DNA of 64,000 bases from Escarpia spicata (lineage: Eukaryota; Annelida; Polychaeta; Sabellida; Siboglinidae): assembly GCA_963995525.1 (NCBI GenBank), contig OZ023211.1, forward strand, positions 60,844,487 to 60,908,486, in the 5' to 3' direction. The notes beneath the pieces were generated by a model. The model saw only the letters and a list, made by a program, of their open reading frames with translations. It was not told where the DNA came from and did not search any database. A program made the position numbers and the translations under genes. The stretch's first letter is position 1; every line of letters begins with the position of its first letter. This document shows positions 34,581 to 48,000 of this stretch, piece after piece.

Positions 34581-35300
34581 TAGACGCTCAGAGCGTGTGC
34601 ACGACTATTTGTTTCTCAAAAGTGGTACCAGGCTACACTTTTTCAAACACACATAGTCAGCAGTGCACATCTACCAAACTGACTGATGCAACATCGACAC
34701 ATGACAAGAATGCAACATGTTGCAGCTAAAAGCACACACGCACACTATGAATTACCTATCAAGCATCTGCAAGGTGGCGCTAGCAACAGTATTGCCATCA
34801 GTTATGTCTAGCATGCATTCATTCATGAAAAATCTACTTTTATATGTTTCCCTAACAAAAAACAGTGTGTGCTTCTATGCCATTAGTTTAGATGGATAGT
34901 GTGTTTTTATTGGGATCTATACTGTATACGAATTAGACTTACAACGTAAGTATCGAGTATCGAACACAATTCTGGTATCGATCAATATCGAAGAATTCTG
35001 GTATCGAACCAGCACTACCTGACACCCATTTAGAAGAGACAATAGGTAATATAACTACTTGTCATTCCAACGGAAACTACTTTTATGATATCACCGTAAG
35101 TTTAAGTGTAAAATAAACAATTTCCTTTTCAACGGGGCAAAGTTTGTGTGGATACTATCGTGTGTAGTCTTTCTGGGGATGTTTAAAAAGTATACATTCA
35201 GTATCGCAGAATGTCATTTTTCTTTAATATTTCTCAAATAGAGAGCAATGGTCTTAAGTGGCATTTGATTAATGTTGCTTGGCCTCTCTGAGTGTTCCTC
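34581..35300 (+). repeat. 722-bp tandem duplication at the end of unit 3
   Basis: The stretch 33859-34580 (hAT interior from TAGACGCTC, the hAT 3' end, CCTGACAC and flank) is repeated at 34581-35300 with only an isolated change (CCAACGG for CCAAGGG near 35070). A second hAT 3' end thus occurs at 35017. Confidence 0.93.
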
Positions 35301-35800
35301 GGTGACAGCTATATGCACATGTTTCCAATCGTCACCACTTTTATAAAAATGCAGCCCTCCTCGAAGGAATAAACGTAGTGTTTATAGCAAGAGGTATGTC
35401 TTAAACAACTAAGTATCGTGTCGATTATTTTTGTTATGTTTAGTAGGATGAAACAGTCTTCTTTTCAGCTAATGGACTCCGTCACGAACTGTTGGGCATC
35501 TAGTGATAGAAGAACGTTAATTAGGACACGCAGTGTTTCAATAAAACGTGACATCAGACATATCTGTTATATTCTTTAATAACCCAGTAACAGGCGGAGA
35601 TCACGTGATGTTCTATTCTTAACCAAATGAATTAATTAGGCGTAGTCACCGTGCTACATGCTGCTAATCAGGAGAACAAACAACACTATTCTACTAAATT
35701 GCTTACTGTTACAGTCATGTCTTACGTTAGTAAGCCAGTAACCATGGCAGTCACCTACTCGGTAAACTAAACTTGTCTATTACACTGCTGCATTGCCGTA
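35301..35800. other. Unique flank right of the array
   Basis: AT-rich sequence with no gene that I can support. Confidence 0.4.
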
Positions 35801-36998
35801 TCAGCTGGTAGCCCATATTCTATTCGAATAAACAGCAGATGATACCGAGCCTATATTCAAGGTCAGTGAAGTTGCTGGAGTAGACATGGGGCTAGTACCA
35901 TATTTCGACAACGTAATCTTTAAACGTTTGAGTTCGTCCAGTGCTTCCCCTATCGTTTTCTTCATCGTTCTCACGTTAGGCTCACGTGAGAGAGGCAGCT
36001 GCATCACCAACCTACAATATGACACTGGTTCATAAACCGTGATATAATTGTTGTATCATTATTTGTTGTTTGGCTGATAGACTGTACTACATTAAATACA
36101 TGTACGCGTCTCACAATAAACCTGTTGCGTGTTCCAAGTGTACAATCTTATAAATACTTAATTTCTTATCAAACGTATATATATCTTCTTATAATATATT
36201 ACATCAACATTAAGTACCTTAACAACTGGTAAAGTAGTCAATAAGACAAAAATAAAAAGCAGTAATAGCAGTAACAATAACAACAACACACACACAACAC
36301 ACACGCACACATGCACACACGCACACACGCACGCACACACATGTACACACAATAAGGAATCATATAGGACAACATTGGCTTCTCTTTGTCAACTGTTCGC
36401 CTTTTATGTGGTGGGAGTGGATATCTCTCTGGAGCTACACCACGCTTCCTCTTGGAGGACCTGAGCTGTGATGTTCCTTCATCTTGTGGTGTTCCAGCGT
36501 TCTCTTGCTTCGCTGCTACAACAATACATATAGTGTTAATGATATGTAGGCCCCTATAAATTGTAATGAAATTATATTACATAACTTATAAGATCCGCGT
36601 AATTTATGTCATAGAAAAATACAGCAAATATGTTGACACTAACACCTTACCTTTCTTTTTTGCCCGGTACTGCTTATTATTTCTCGCTTTGCGCTGAAAG
36701 TATGCTATTTTCCTTTCTTCAGTCATACTTAACGTTGGCCTACTTCTGTACTCCTGAAAACAAGTTAAAATAAACATCTGCTGACAAAATGATTAATTAA
36801 ATAATTAGTTATCATTACTCAATATACGCTGAACAATGAATGACATTTAATTCAGTTTCAGCAGTTAATACTTACTTCGTGACGCAAAGCCTGCGCTGCC
36901 CTATAGCTAGGATCATTCTGTCTTTCCTTTCGATACGCCCGTCACCTTTTTGCATTTGATGCTTTTTGTGCTGTTGTCAGCACACGTTTGCCGACCAT
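35801..36998 (-). pseudogene. Unrecognised spliced gene with a nonsense codon
   Basis: Three exons on the minus strand join in phase with strong splice sites. Exon 1 is 36998-36876 (MVGKRVLTTAQKASNAKR, then a TGA at 36944-36942, then RAYRKERQNDPSYRA) with a GTAAGT donor. Exon 2 is 36753-36651 (EYRSRPTLSMTEERKIAYF, very basic end) with a TTTTCAG acceptor and GTAAGG donor. Exon 3 starts at 36515 (AAKQENAGTPQDEG, then a Lys/Arg-rich stretch) and stays open into a CA repeat. A possible last exon is 36011-35801 (LVMQLPLSREPNVRTMKK, ending in a stop), but its junction with exon 3 is not settled. The product would be short, basic and rich in Lys/Arg, perhaps DNA-binding or element-encoded. I do not recognise the family. 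The in-frame TGA suggests a broken gene, or a sequence error at one base. Confidence 0.55.
36270..36352. repeat. CA/CGCA microsatellite
   Basis: A mixed CACACG run overlapping the open end of exon 3 of the minus-strand gene. Confidence 0.85.
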
Positions 36999-36999
36999 T

Positions 37000-38003
37000 G
37001 TGAACGTCTAAAGTATAAAAAGATGTGTACTTAGAAAATACCATAGAAATAATTGGTATGCCATCCGTTTAGTACTTACGACGAATTACGTACGATGTAT
37101 AATTAGTAGAGAAACTTTGCCTATTCCGAATAAACACGTACCTTTTCTTTATAAACACACTACGATACTAGCACAATCGTTTACTGATTATGATCTTAAA
37201 AACAGGCTTGCGTACAAGCACGAGTACCGATCGTATAGCATAACATGTAATCCAACCAACATCACGTGTATTGAGCTTGGGACCCCAATTTACGCGGGAT
37301 ACGTTCGGGCGGGAACTCGCTACAATGAAAATCAAAGAGTTTTCTATTACAGTTCGTAAACAGTACACGTATGGATGATCTAGAGACAGTATACAACACA
37401 CCAAATATATTGTTCGCCTTTGTTTGATTAAAAAACAGTAACAAATGTACTTACAGACGAGCAAGTCTTCGTCTGTTGTTGACAAACCACACCTGCCGGG
37501 TTGTCTATGCGATGGGCAGTCACTTACATTGCCATAAGATGGCAGTAGTACGTCATTTTTGAAATGTTTGATTGGCATACGCTCGGTCTCGTGGATATGT
37601 TCGGTATCGTCAGCAGTATAAACGTCATAACAAATAGGAACAAATTACTATATTTCTAATTTATCAACGTTATATACCTTAAGGGATATCTGGTAAATGT
37701 GTGCAAAAACGTCTACTAATATTTAAAATCCTGACCAGAATCAGTATGTCTATGTCATCCGCTCGGTATCGTCAAAAACTACCCTACGTCAAAATACGAG
37801 TCTGTTAGGCTTTACTGCAGGTTTACGTTTTTTTAAGCCAATTTAACCAATGTATCTTTTATCTAAACGGCACTATCAACACATAATTGGGTTCCCATGA
37901 TACCTTTCACCGAGGCGGTTGCCATAAACACCATTACGATATCGTGCTGTATATTTTTGTAATGGTTATATCAGACAAAAACTTTGTCGACGTTTCGTGA
38001 TAA

Positions 38004-38060
<57 letters not shown>

Positions 38061-39170
38061 CAGTTCAATATTATACACGTATCGACATATAGTAGTAATG
38101 TATTGTTTGCGTGCATAATTTGCAAAACCTCGGGAACTATATGTTCCAACCTTCTCTCTGTGACTATTTTTGTCATTATTGATGAGTTATTGGCAAGTTA
38201 TATATAAGGCATGTTTTGGCAATTTCGTATTTTGTTCTGCATGTGTATAAATGTGGAAGTAAGCATATGATCTTAGTTTAATAAGTAGACTGATAAGCAT
38301 CGGTGCATGTGCTTACAATATAATTTAAGTTCATGTAACTTGTGTCATGAAATGGATACATTGCACACTACTTTACTCCGCTGCAAGAATGTTGCGAGAA
38401 AGCTATCGTAACCTACGGTAGTGGTGACATTTGATCAGGAACTGTACATCATAGCAACAAACTCAAATGGCTCTGTCGTGATCAACTCTCTGGTGTAATG
38501 TAAGATTCGGTGGTCTCTACATTGCATTGAACTAGTAGTTCGATAGCTGTTCCTAGAGACGTTCTGCTGAAGCCAGTTTAAATTAAATGTATGCGTTTTA
38601 CGTAGTTAGTCTTGAACTTAGTCCACGTATCTTACGTGTTCCGGTAAAAGATTGCGGGTGAGCAATTATGGTGTAAGAATATCACGGCTACATCCCGGTG
38701 CAAGAACATGCAAGGTTTAAGTATCGTTAACAACAGAACCAGAAAAATAAGGAACGCATCCGAGAAAAACATATATTTATACATATATTTTAATCTGTTT
38801 GACAAGGGGCAATATTGTTTGGCCATCAATATCACCGTTACACATACTTGCACACGGTGAGGAAACACTGTCTCGTTACATTTGGTTGCCAAACTGTTGT
38901 GATCGGATTCACCGGGTCACCATCTAGGAGTGAAGACACCTGTAATACAATATAAATCTTTGCACACTATCAAACTTGGTCAAGGATAGTCCCGCCTACG
39001 TAGGTTCGAATTACCTCGTTCGTTCGTGCAAATACATACTTTAGAGGGCAATGAAAGAAGATCCCCAATAAATAACCTATTAGTTTCTTCGTTGTAACAT
39101 AATACCGGTACAACCAACGCGACTGTCTGATTATAATAGCCCAATTTTACGAGGATATGGCGCTAATTAA
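37000..39170. other. Intergenic with a (TA)n tract
   Basis: No gene is supported. A TA run lies at 38007-38059. Just before it, the minus strand carries TTATCACGAAACGTCGACA, a 19-mer also found in the tandem-unit spacer near 27483 and 32219. Confidence 0.55.
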
Positions 39171-39177
39171 GTCATTG

Positions 39178-40262
39178 TATTATTATTGTTATTATTGTTA
39201 TATATTTATATCATTATTGTTATATATTTATTGTATTATTTTTATGTATTTACATTATTATTGTTATATATTTATTGTATTATTGTTATTATTGTTATGT
39301 ATTTGTATTATTATTGTTATATATTTATATCATTATTGTTATATATTTAATGTATTATTGTTATGTATTTACATTATTATTGTTATATATTTATTGTATT
39401 ATTGTTATTATTGTTATGTATTTGTATTATTATTGTTATATATTTATATCATTATTGTTATATATTTATTGTATTATTTTTATGTATTTACATTATTATT
39501 GTTATATATTTATTGTATTATTGTTATTATTGTTATGTATTTGTATTATTATTGTTATTATTGTTATATATTTATTGCATTATTTTTATGTATTTACATT
39601 ATTATTGTTATATATTTATTGTATTATTGTTATTATTGTTATGTATTTGTATTATTATTGTTATATATTTATATCATTATTGTTATATATTTAATGTATT
39701 ATTGTTATGTATTTACATTATTATTGTTATATATTTATTGTATTATTGTTATTATTGTTATGTATTTGTATTATTATTGTTATATATTTATATCATTATT
39801 GTTATATATTTATTGTATTATTTTTATGTATTTACATTATTATTGTTATATATTTATTGTATTATTGTTATTATTGTTATGTATTTGTATTATTATTGTT
39901 ATTATTGTTATATAGTTATATCATTATTGTTATATATTTATTGCATTATTTTTATGTATTTACATTATTATTGTTATATATTTATTGTATTATTGTTATT
40001 ATTGTTATGTATTTGTATTATTATTGTTATTATTGTTATATATTTATATCATTATTGTTATATATTTATTGTATTATTGTTATGTATTTACATTATTATT
40101 GTTATATATTTATTGTATTATTGTTATCATTGTTATGTATTTGTATTATTATTGTTATTATTATTATATATTTATATAATATTATTGTTATTACTGTTAC
40201 GTATTTATATTATTATTGTTATATATTTAAATTATTATTGTTAGTATTGTTATTACTGTTAT
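39178..40262. repeat. AT-rich satellite, about 120-bp higher-order unit
   Basis: About 1.08 kb built from TATTATTGTTA and TATATTTAT words. The longer word GTTATGTATTTGTATTATTATTG recurs eight times at spacings of about 105 to 132 bp, giving a higher-order unit near 120 bp. The long Tyr/Ile/Leu open frames across it are artefacts of its composition. Confidence 0.93.
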
Positions 40263-40299
40263 CATCACCTCCATACAGAAGTTTTAAGATGTAAGTGAC

Positions 40300-40506
40300 A
40301 TGAATGTATTTAATTATTATTTACAAACGAATCATTCACGTATGTGCATTTCTGTTTATGGAGTTAAACTTTGGAATTCATTGCAAGAAAACCTCATTAG
40401 ACAAAAACGTTTACAAGGAATTAAAATATGTCACACACTATATATATTCTTTTTGTGTGTTAGGTCTAACAAAGTACAACGAATGATAACTAACTATATA
40501 TTATAA
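40300..40506 (+). pseudogene. LINE reverse transcriptase C-terminal fragment
   Basis: A short frame contains NHSRMCISVYGVKLWNSL, like the conserved (K/P)xWNSL segment at the C-terminal end of many jockey/L2-type LINE ORF2 proteins. Nothing upstream is coding: the satellite adjoins it. A 5'-truncated LINE end is the likely origin. Confidence 0.5.
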
Positions 40507-40509
40507 GCA

Positions 40510-42360
40510 ATGTACACAACAGCTACGGATGCGTAATTTATGTGTTTATAATAGTTTGTATTGCATACCAACTGTACCAGTTCGGCCGTGAAACATGAGA
40601 GTGTAACGGATCAATGTGATGGTTGTAGTTAACAATGTATCGGGGAGTACACTTTCTATAAATCCAAATTGGTCTGAGCAGAACCATTCGTTTGTCCTGC
40701 TCATTCGTTCTTATTGCTCATTCGTTCTCACTGTGCTCACTGCTTGTAGTTACTCTTTTATCATTAATCCTGTACTAAGATATCACAAAACGCTCATCAC
40801 ATTAACCCAACTATTGTTGTTCCAAATAATACCACCTACCAAATAATATCATAGTTGATTTCCCAGGCTCTCGAACATTATAATGCCCTCCTAATGAAAA
40901 CGCAAAAGAGGAATAATCATTCTCGCTCTAGATGCTCATTCATAATGAAACTCTTTTAATGCTTTATAAGGACTATACGGACTAACAATTTTATTCTGAG
41001 TAGCCAAACATGCCTAAACATTTGAAAATTTACAATATCGTTCATTGAAACAATTCAGCAAATTAGATCGATATCAATTAAGTAGTCAGTAAAATGTGGC
41101 TAGGTCAATTTATGAAATTAACACCTCGTGATTCGTTAAACGCTTGCACCAGTTTGTTTATTTGACCAGCCGTCCTACAATGTGAAATGCCAGACCATGC
41201 ATGATGTGACTAACTGACGAGTGGCCATTTAACAAATAACCACCACACAGATCATCAGCATTAGTTAACACCGAATGTCGTGCGTCACGCTGACGCAATT
41301 AATCATTTTAATGTGTAACAAAAGGTATAACTGTAAGGCCCACGAATGACTCTTATTTATCTGCGCCCACGGCTAGTGTCATACACCATACATTAATCAT
41401 GTTGTTGTGTTCGCCGACGTGGGTGGTTGGATGAGTAATGTAATCAAATACGATAATTGGTTATTGGTCAATGTGTTTCGTAGATACAGTTGTAATATGA
41501 ATTGTAATGATTTGCAACGGCGTTTTGTGTATTATCGTACCATCCGGAATGAATAAACCGACATCGTTACGACACCATTGGACATGATCTGAAATTGGTT
41601 TTGCTTATAGTGACAATATTAACTATTATTTTTAATTCGTACAATTTGATTACGCATGATACGCCCTAACGGTTAGGATTCAGTTTCGGTACTATTGGTT
41701 GTATTTGATAAGTTCAATATAATTTCCTCTTCCTGATTTATCATTAGCGTCTTTCAAACTATTTATTGTTGTAGTTTCAATAGCAGCTCGTCAAAAAGTA
41801 CTTGCACATGCTCGTAAACACGCACGCACGCACGCACACAACAACCATAACGCCAACAACAATATCTACAAATTACACACATTTACGCCGTTGAAATTAT
41901 TACACTGGTCATAAAATCCATCATCAATAAATACAAATAGTAAATACAAATAAATGGATTTAGTAGCCGATTCGCTGTAAGCCAAATGACAAGTACGTAT
42001 TTAGCAATACACTACTGCAGTCTGTCAGAAAACCAATGCCGAAAGTGAATGATTATTATATTGTATCATTTGAACAGATAACCAGCCTGTGTGTACTGTG
42101 CTGCTGGACGCAGCCAGCTTCCACCATTTTACAAACACGTTGCACTAGGTCGAGCGGCATATTTATGTTGTGTTCATAGTACCCACTATTCCACTGGACC
42201 AGGCAGCAGTGAACGTTATTAAGTTAGTTGGAATAAACGTCATTGCGAATACTGCTAAGCAAATTTACATCCCGGATCATCCTTCCAGATCTTTCTTCTT
42301 TAATTATCTTTACTAATCACCCGTTATACTTCAGAGATCAACAACGTTAACTCAATCAAT
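40510..42360. other. Intergenic, nothing assigned
   Basis: AT-rich DNA without a gene, domain or strong repeat. A short CGCA run occurs near 41820. Confidence 0.4.
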
Positions 42361-42365
42361 ATATT

Positions 42366-44174
42366 TAACAAGATTTAACAAGATTGCCATCCAGAAAATT
42401 ACTCTGGATGGCAGTTGGACAAGGAAGCCTTTTGGCTTATCGAGAGTCCAATACTTTTTATCTACATGTATCCCGCCTTTTTAAGGTGTGTGTCGATTTT
42501 ATTTTAAAACATATTCACGCTACTAGCACGAACACAATCAGGAGATAATCTGTTCCATTCATTTACAGTCCTTTGTGAGAATCAGAACTTTCTTATATCT
42601 AATCTACACTGCTCCTTTACTAATGTAGCTTCATGTCCTCTGGTCCTTCTATCTTTCTTAACTGAGAAAAAAAAAATTCTATCAATATTTTCATAACCAT
42701 TCAATATTTTAAACACTTCTATGTGATCTCCTCTCAATCTCCTGGTCTCTAGTGTTGTTAAACCACATTCTTTTAGGCGTATTTCGTAACTAAGATCCCT
42801 CAGATTTGGTATCATTTTAGTCGCTCTCCTCTGTACTCTTTCTATGTCCTTCTTGCGATATGGCCTCCATGCTTGTATACAATATTCTAAATGAGGCCTC
42901 ACTATTGTTTTGTACAGCGGTACTATTAATTCTTTTTTCTTTTACATTTCCCAAAATTGAACAGCATTTGCCACTTTTCAGACCATTTGATCAACCTATC
43001 AAGATCATCTTGTAAATGCTGTCTGTCTCCATCACTTTTAATCCTTCTAAACACTTTTGTATCATCCGCAAATTTCAACACCTTGCTTGTTATATCATCG
43101 TCCAAATCGTTGATATATATTAAGAATAATATAGGTCCTAGTACTGATCCCTGTGGTACCCCACTCAATACCGATTTCCAGTTTGAAGCCTCCCCATCAA
43201 CTACTACACGTTGTCTTCTGTCATTCAGCCATTTTTCTATCCAGTTTATTATACCATTTCCTATGCCATGGGCCTTTAGCTTAAGGAGTAATCTTTGATG
43301 TGGTACTTTGTCGAAAGCTTTTTGAAAATCTAAATATATGATATCTACTGGTGATCCCTCATCTACCCACCTAGTGATGTCTTCCAAAAAACATAACATA
43401 TTTGTTAAGCATGACCTCGCTTTTAAAAACCCATGTTGAGATGGGTTTATCAAGTTATGTTTAACAAGAAAATCCACCATGTGATCTTTAATTAGTCTTT
43501 CTAATAATTTGCAAATCACTGATGTTAAACTCACTGGTCTATAGTTCTGACTTGTTTCTCGAACCTTTTTTAAATAACGGTATAATGTTTGCCTCTTTCC
43601 ATTCTAAAGGAACCACTCCCTCTTCTAATGACAAATTGAAAACTGTTGCAAGCGGTGCGCTAATTTGTTCTACAATTTCCAATAGTAGTTTGGGCGGAAT
43701 CCCGTCCACTCCAGGTGATTTATTATCCTTCATAGCCCTTATTTTATTAGCTACCATTTCCGAGGTTACAACTAACTTTCCTAAATAGTCTGAATCTGCC
43801 CCCTTGAACTTAGCCTCTGGTACTGGCAGTGAACTAATATCTTCCCTGGTAAACACTGAACTAAAATACTCATTCAGGTCTTCTGCCATTAAGAATCCCT
43901 CTGATATTGTATTTCCAGCACTATCTTCTAGAGGACCGACCTTATCCTGAACTTTCTGTTTGCTTCGAATATACGCATAAAAACTCTTGCTGTCATGTTT
44001 TATATTACTAGCTAATTTTGTTTCATAGCTTCTCTTTGAATTTCTAATTTCAGCTGTAGCTTGATTAAGTGCTTCTTTATAAATGTTGTAGTCTTCATCA
44101 TTTCCAGTACATCTATATGACTTCCACATCATTTGTTTATACTTAATTTTTCTAATGGCTTCTTTCGATAAGTG
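42366..44174 (-). mobile_element. CR1-superfamily LINE, copy 2 (5'-truncated to the RT domain)
   Basis: The same family as copy 1 (12353-15540), matching closely over long stretches and ending at the same 3' sequence with the TTGTTAAATC direct repeat. Segments 44186-43539, 43534-42926 and 42902-42582 encode the end of the linker and the reverse transcriptase. The endonuclease and ORF1 esterase are missing. The 5' break is near 44174, at the residues HLSKEAIRK. Motifs YLDFQKAFDKVPH, GVPQG and FADDTKV are intact, but frames shift near 43535 and 42910. Confidence 0.9.
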
Positions 44175-44189
44175 TATATATGCCACAAA

Positions 44190-44670
44190 ATGCAGCCTGA
44201 ACTTTGTATCCTAAGCTGGTTGCTCGTAGGCGGAAGAAGACAGGAAGAAGAAGACGACCTCAAACTGAGTTCACCATAGGTGTGAACTATCAAGGTGTGA
44301 AACAGTGTCCTTGAGGTAACTTATCTTCATACATATTCAGCCATGACGCGGGATTGTGTAATTTATGTACGTCGCAGCGATGACCGATTGAAATGGCCCA
44401 CGTGCCACGCAGGAAACTGCGTGGGCGACACATGCCGACGACGACTATAATAATGGCAGCGTCGACTTGAGTCAGCCATTCGAACCAGGATCACTATCCG
44501 TACAGATCTCCAAAACGCAGAGAACAGAGGTGAGCTTGTCAGTTTCATATGCAGCAATTTGCAATACACAAAATGTACTCTTTTCACACTGCTTCTAAAT
44601 GTCTGCGGCAAATAGCTTTGTGTCCCATTCGGATGGATGAACCATACTTTATAATATACATATACGTATA
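44190..44670. other. Upstream region of the matrix-like gene, nothing assigned
   Basis: No feature recognised; a promoter or 5' UTR exon of the gene at 45013 could lie here or just after the TG tract. Confidence 0.35.
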
Positions 44671-44672
44671 CA

Positions 44673-44872
<200 letters not shown>

Positions 44873-45012
44873 CTTTTGTTTCAATTATTAGTTTGCACCG
44901 TAGCTTGCTTTACTGCTCTACTGTCGATTCCGTGTTAGATGCATTGCCAAATAATGCATGACTAGGTATATTATATAAATAATCTAATGTTTTGTTTGCA
45001 GGAATATTCAAG

Positions 45013-48000
45013 ATGAAGGGATCATTTCTTGTTGCGATGTTATCTGTCTTGGCCATTCAAACCGGTGAGTGATTAATTATACGGTTAGGATCAGAATTAA
45101 GCAAAGGAGTTCCCACGAAAAATTATGGCATTTTTAACATGTACCATTGAACTATATCATAAAGTAATAGCCAGATTTATTGTGTGGTTTATTAAAAAAA
45201 CAGCATTTCTTCTCTGACGAAACAAACCGCCAACAATATGAATAAATGTGAATAATAATAGCCTCTTGCCCGGTAGTGACTTTCCTCTACTACTGATATT
45301 GCATCTTGCACACAAACCCTCATATGTATCTGTATTCCTTGGTATTTCGCACTTTCAATCACTCCGTCTACACAACTATGTTATTTACAACTGGTCCATG
45401 TATGCCATCGTCGTTTCCTGTTTTCAGCACATGACGTTTCCATCTCAAAGAGCGTGTCTTTTCGATATCGATCTCATCTCCCGCTTTAGTTTCAAGACAT
45501 ACCAATTGCTTAAATGCCAGATATTTACGGTGCAATTATACCTAGGGTTTATTTCCAGCCGCTGAATTCGGAGAGTGGTCGAACTACGGCGCCTGCATGT
45601 GCGATCTGCAGCAGTACAGAAGCCGTGTTTGTGAAGCAGAACCTTGTGTCGGCGATTCCGTGGAGAGTCTTCCTTGTGTTTGCGTGCCCCTCAATCCTGC
45701 AGGTAATGAATGTGGTGATTTGGTTCTTTCTTTCTGATTTTAATCAACCCATCTTTATTCAACTATGTGTGTGACTAATGATGTATTTGTATGTTAGTAT
45801 TTAAAAACCATTATTACATACACATCTTACAAAACGTATACGATTATTTAATAATAATAATGACCTGTTAATAGTCAATTATGTTAGACGCCTTGTGTTA
45901 CAGAGGACTGTCCGATGGTGGCCGGCGCCGACAGCGTTTACGGTCTGCTGGGAGACCCGTGCGACTGTCAGAACTACTACCAGTGCGAATTCAACGCGAC
46001 AAGCCAGGAGTTTGTCGCCTACCAGCGAGCGTGCAACCCGTGTGAGATATGGGACCAGGACGTTCTGACGTGTGTCAGAGATGAGAGCAAGGGCAACTGC
46101 ACGTGGGCTCCAACTACGCAGGAAATTGGTGAGAATCTTTTAGCCTTTGAACCACTCTGGACACCACAAGCTTGCAAAATGTACTTGCTGACATGTGTTT
46201 AAAAAAAAATTACACCACTTTAAATGTACGATTTTCTACTGATTGCGATTACACCAATTCAAGACCTCATAATAATATCACAGTAAATGATATTAGAAAA
46301 TGTGACATTACCAACTCGGTTGTGACAACGAACATGTTGCGTTTCCTTTTTTCAGGTATATGTCCTTTGGGAGTGGTCGAGGGAAACGATCGTCAATTCA
46401 TGCTGGGAAACGAAACCATGGACTGTGCCCCGGGAACCATGTTCAACTTCACTGTGTGCACATGTGTGCGCTACGAGCCTTGTAAGTCGGCAGCAACAAT
46501 GTCTTCTTCTGCAGACCATATTCTACTGTAATTATTCCCTGCTTCGCTGTATCTAAACAATATTATCTTACGATAGTAGAAGAACGAGTGCAGTTGAATA
46601 CATAATAAATGCATTATTCAAAGCACTGTCATGACACACTGAATACCGTGCTGAATAACACACACAGATAGCCATTTTGCGCGGAATCAATTTATATGCT
46701 TCTGTTTTGACAGATTTCCAGATGCTCCAAGGCATTACATGTATCACATTCGACGACGGCGTCAAAGCTTCGCAGGGCCTTTGGCTTTACAACGAGAACG
46801 TCGTCGACAGTGATGTCGACTGCAAGTCTGGCAGGTGCGGCTTCTTCAACAGCACTGCCGAGTCCAAGTTGGAGCTCGCCTACTTCAGCAACGCCTTCGA
46901 CCGCTTCGAGTCATTCTCCGTGAGCTTCTTCTTCAAGAGATCCGCCGGCGTGGCTGGTGAGCGGTCTCTGCTCGACAACTCCGAGTGCAGCGACAACGGG
47001 TCTCTGTTTGCCCGCTCTGTCGCCGGTGGCGTGCGTGGCTCAGCAACAAACTCGTCTGGTGTCTCAGTTGCCTCCAGCAATTTCGCAGTGAGTACTAAAT
47101 GATCGCAAGAAAATGCAATTAAAGTATCTGCCTAACTGTAATAATTTACTATTATGTTGGCTCCATCGCACAAAATAAACTAAGCGTCGACGATATGAGG
47201 GAAATGTAAACACTATAATTTGTTTACAGTGTCAGAAATATTAACTATTGTATTGAATCACCATTATATATTTTTTATTTTACGCTAGGGAAAAGTAGAT
47301 TACGACATTTGTTGAACATTGCATGTTATAACGGACTTGACTATACTCGTTAAAAATGGCGACACCATATTAGGTAAAACCACAAAGGAGATGGACTTTG
47401 CAGTAATAGTTTGTGCTAACATGACAGTTTCAGAGGAATATGGGATTTGCCGCTTCTATAGGTAGTCTGATTAATAATTTAAAAGTACCTTCAAAGGTCG
47501 TCAGGTCAACGGTATGAGGATACGGTGTTTAGAAATACAGTCAACATTGCTAAACATGATCCTAACGATGTATTACGTTATCATATGACACTAACATTGT
47601 ACATGTCACTTTGCTTAAGGTGGCTGACGACGCGTGGCACCAGTACGCCATGACATACGATGGTCAGACGGCGAGTTTCTACGTTGATGGTGCACTGGAA
47701 GAGGTTAAGGAACTTGGTGGTAGGTGGTGCTACATCTACACTGATTAAGGGAAGAATCTCGTGATTAGAATAAATATAGAAAGAACACAATTCAATTATT
47801 AAAATTACGGCTATGCTTATGGATTAGTCTTATCAATTATAGGTGGTAGTTGAATTATATTGTAATTAATCGTGGTGACGGGGGAGAACGGTAGAATGAC
47901 ATGGAGCGTTCGATCTGAATAAAGAAAAGTGCCGTAACTATATAGTTAGTTTGCAAAAGGCGGTTATGGTAAGACATGTCCGGAGTATATGCAACGAAAG

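Larger units (their letters stand above)
23126..35300. repeat. Tandem array of a 4.73-kb unit (hAT element plus 3.03-kb spacer)
   Basis: Unit 1 is 23126-27859, unit 2 is 27860-32594, and unit 3 begins at 32595 and is cut off at 35300. The periods are 4734 and 4735 bp. Units 1 and 2 look nearly identical (for example a one-base difference in a T run near 23845/28580). Unit 3 has several substitutions near 33040-33370. The array begins with the hAT terminus TAGTGCTG in a foreign left flank and ends at the word TGTTCCTC, after which unique DNA follows. Confidence 0.97.

Noticed and set aside
23126..35300. CRISPR-like or phage-like array
   Set aside because: The repeats are 4.7-kb eukaryotic transposon-bearing units; there are no short evenly spaced repeats with unique spacers.
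39157..40294. Tyr/Ile/Leu-rich frames up to 293 codons on the plus strand
   Set aside because: Produced by the TATTATTGTTA satellite; several frames are open at once and no domain is present.
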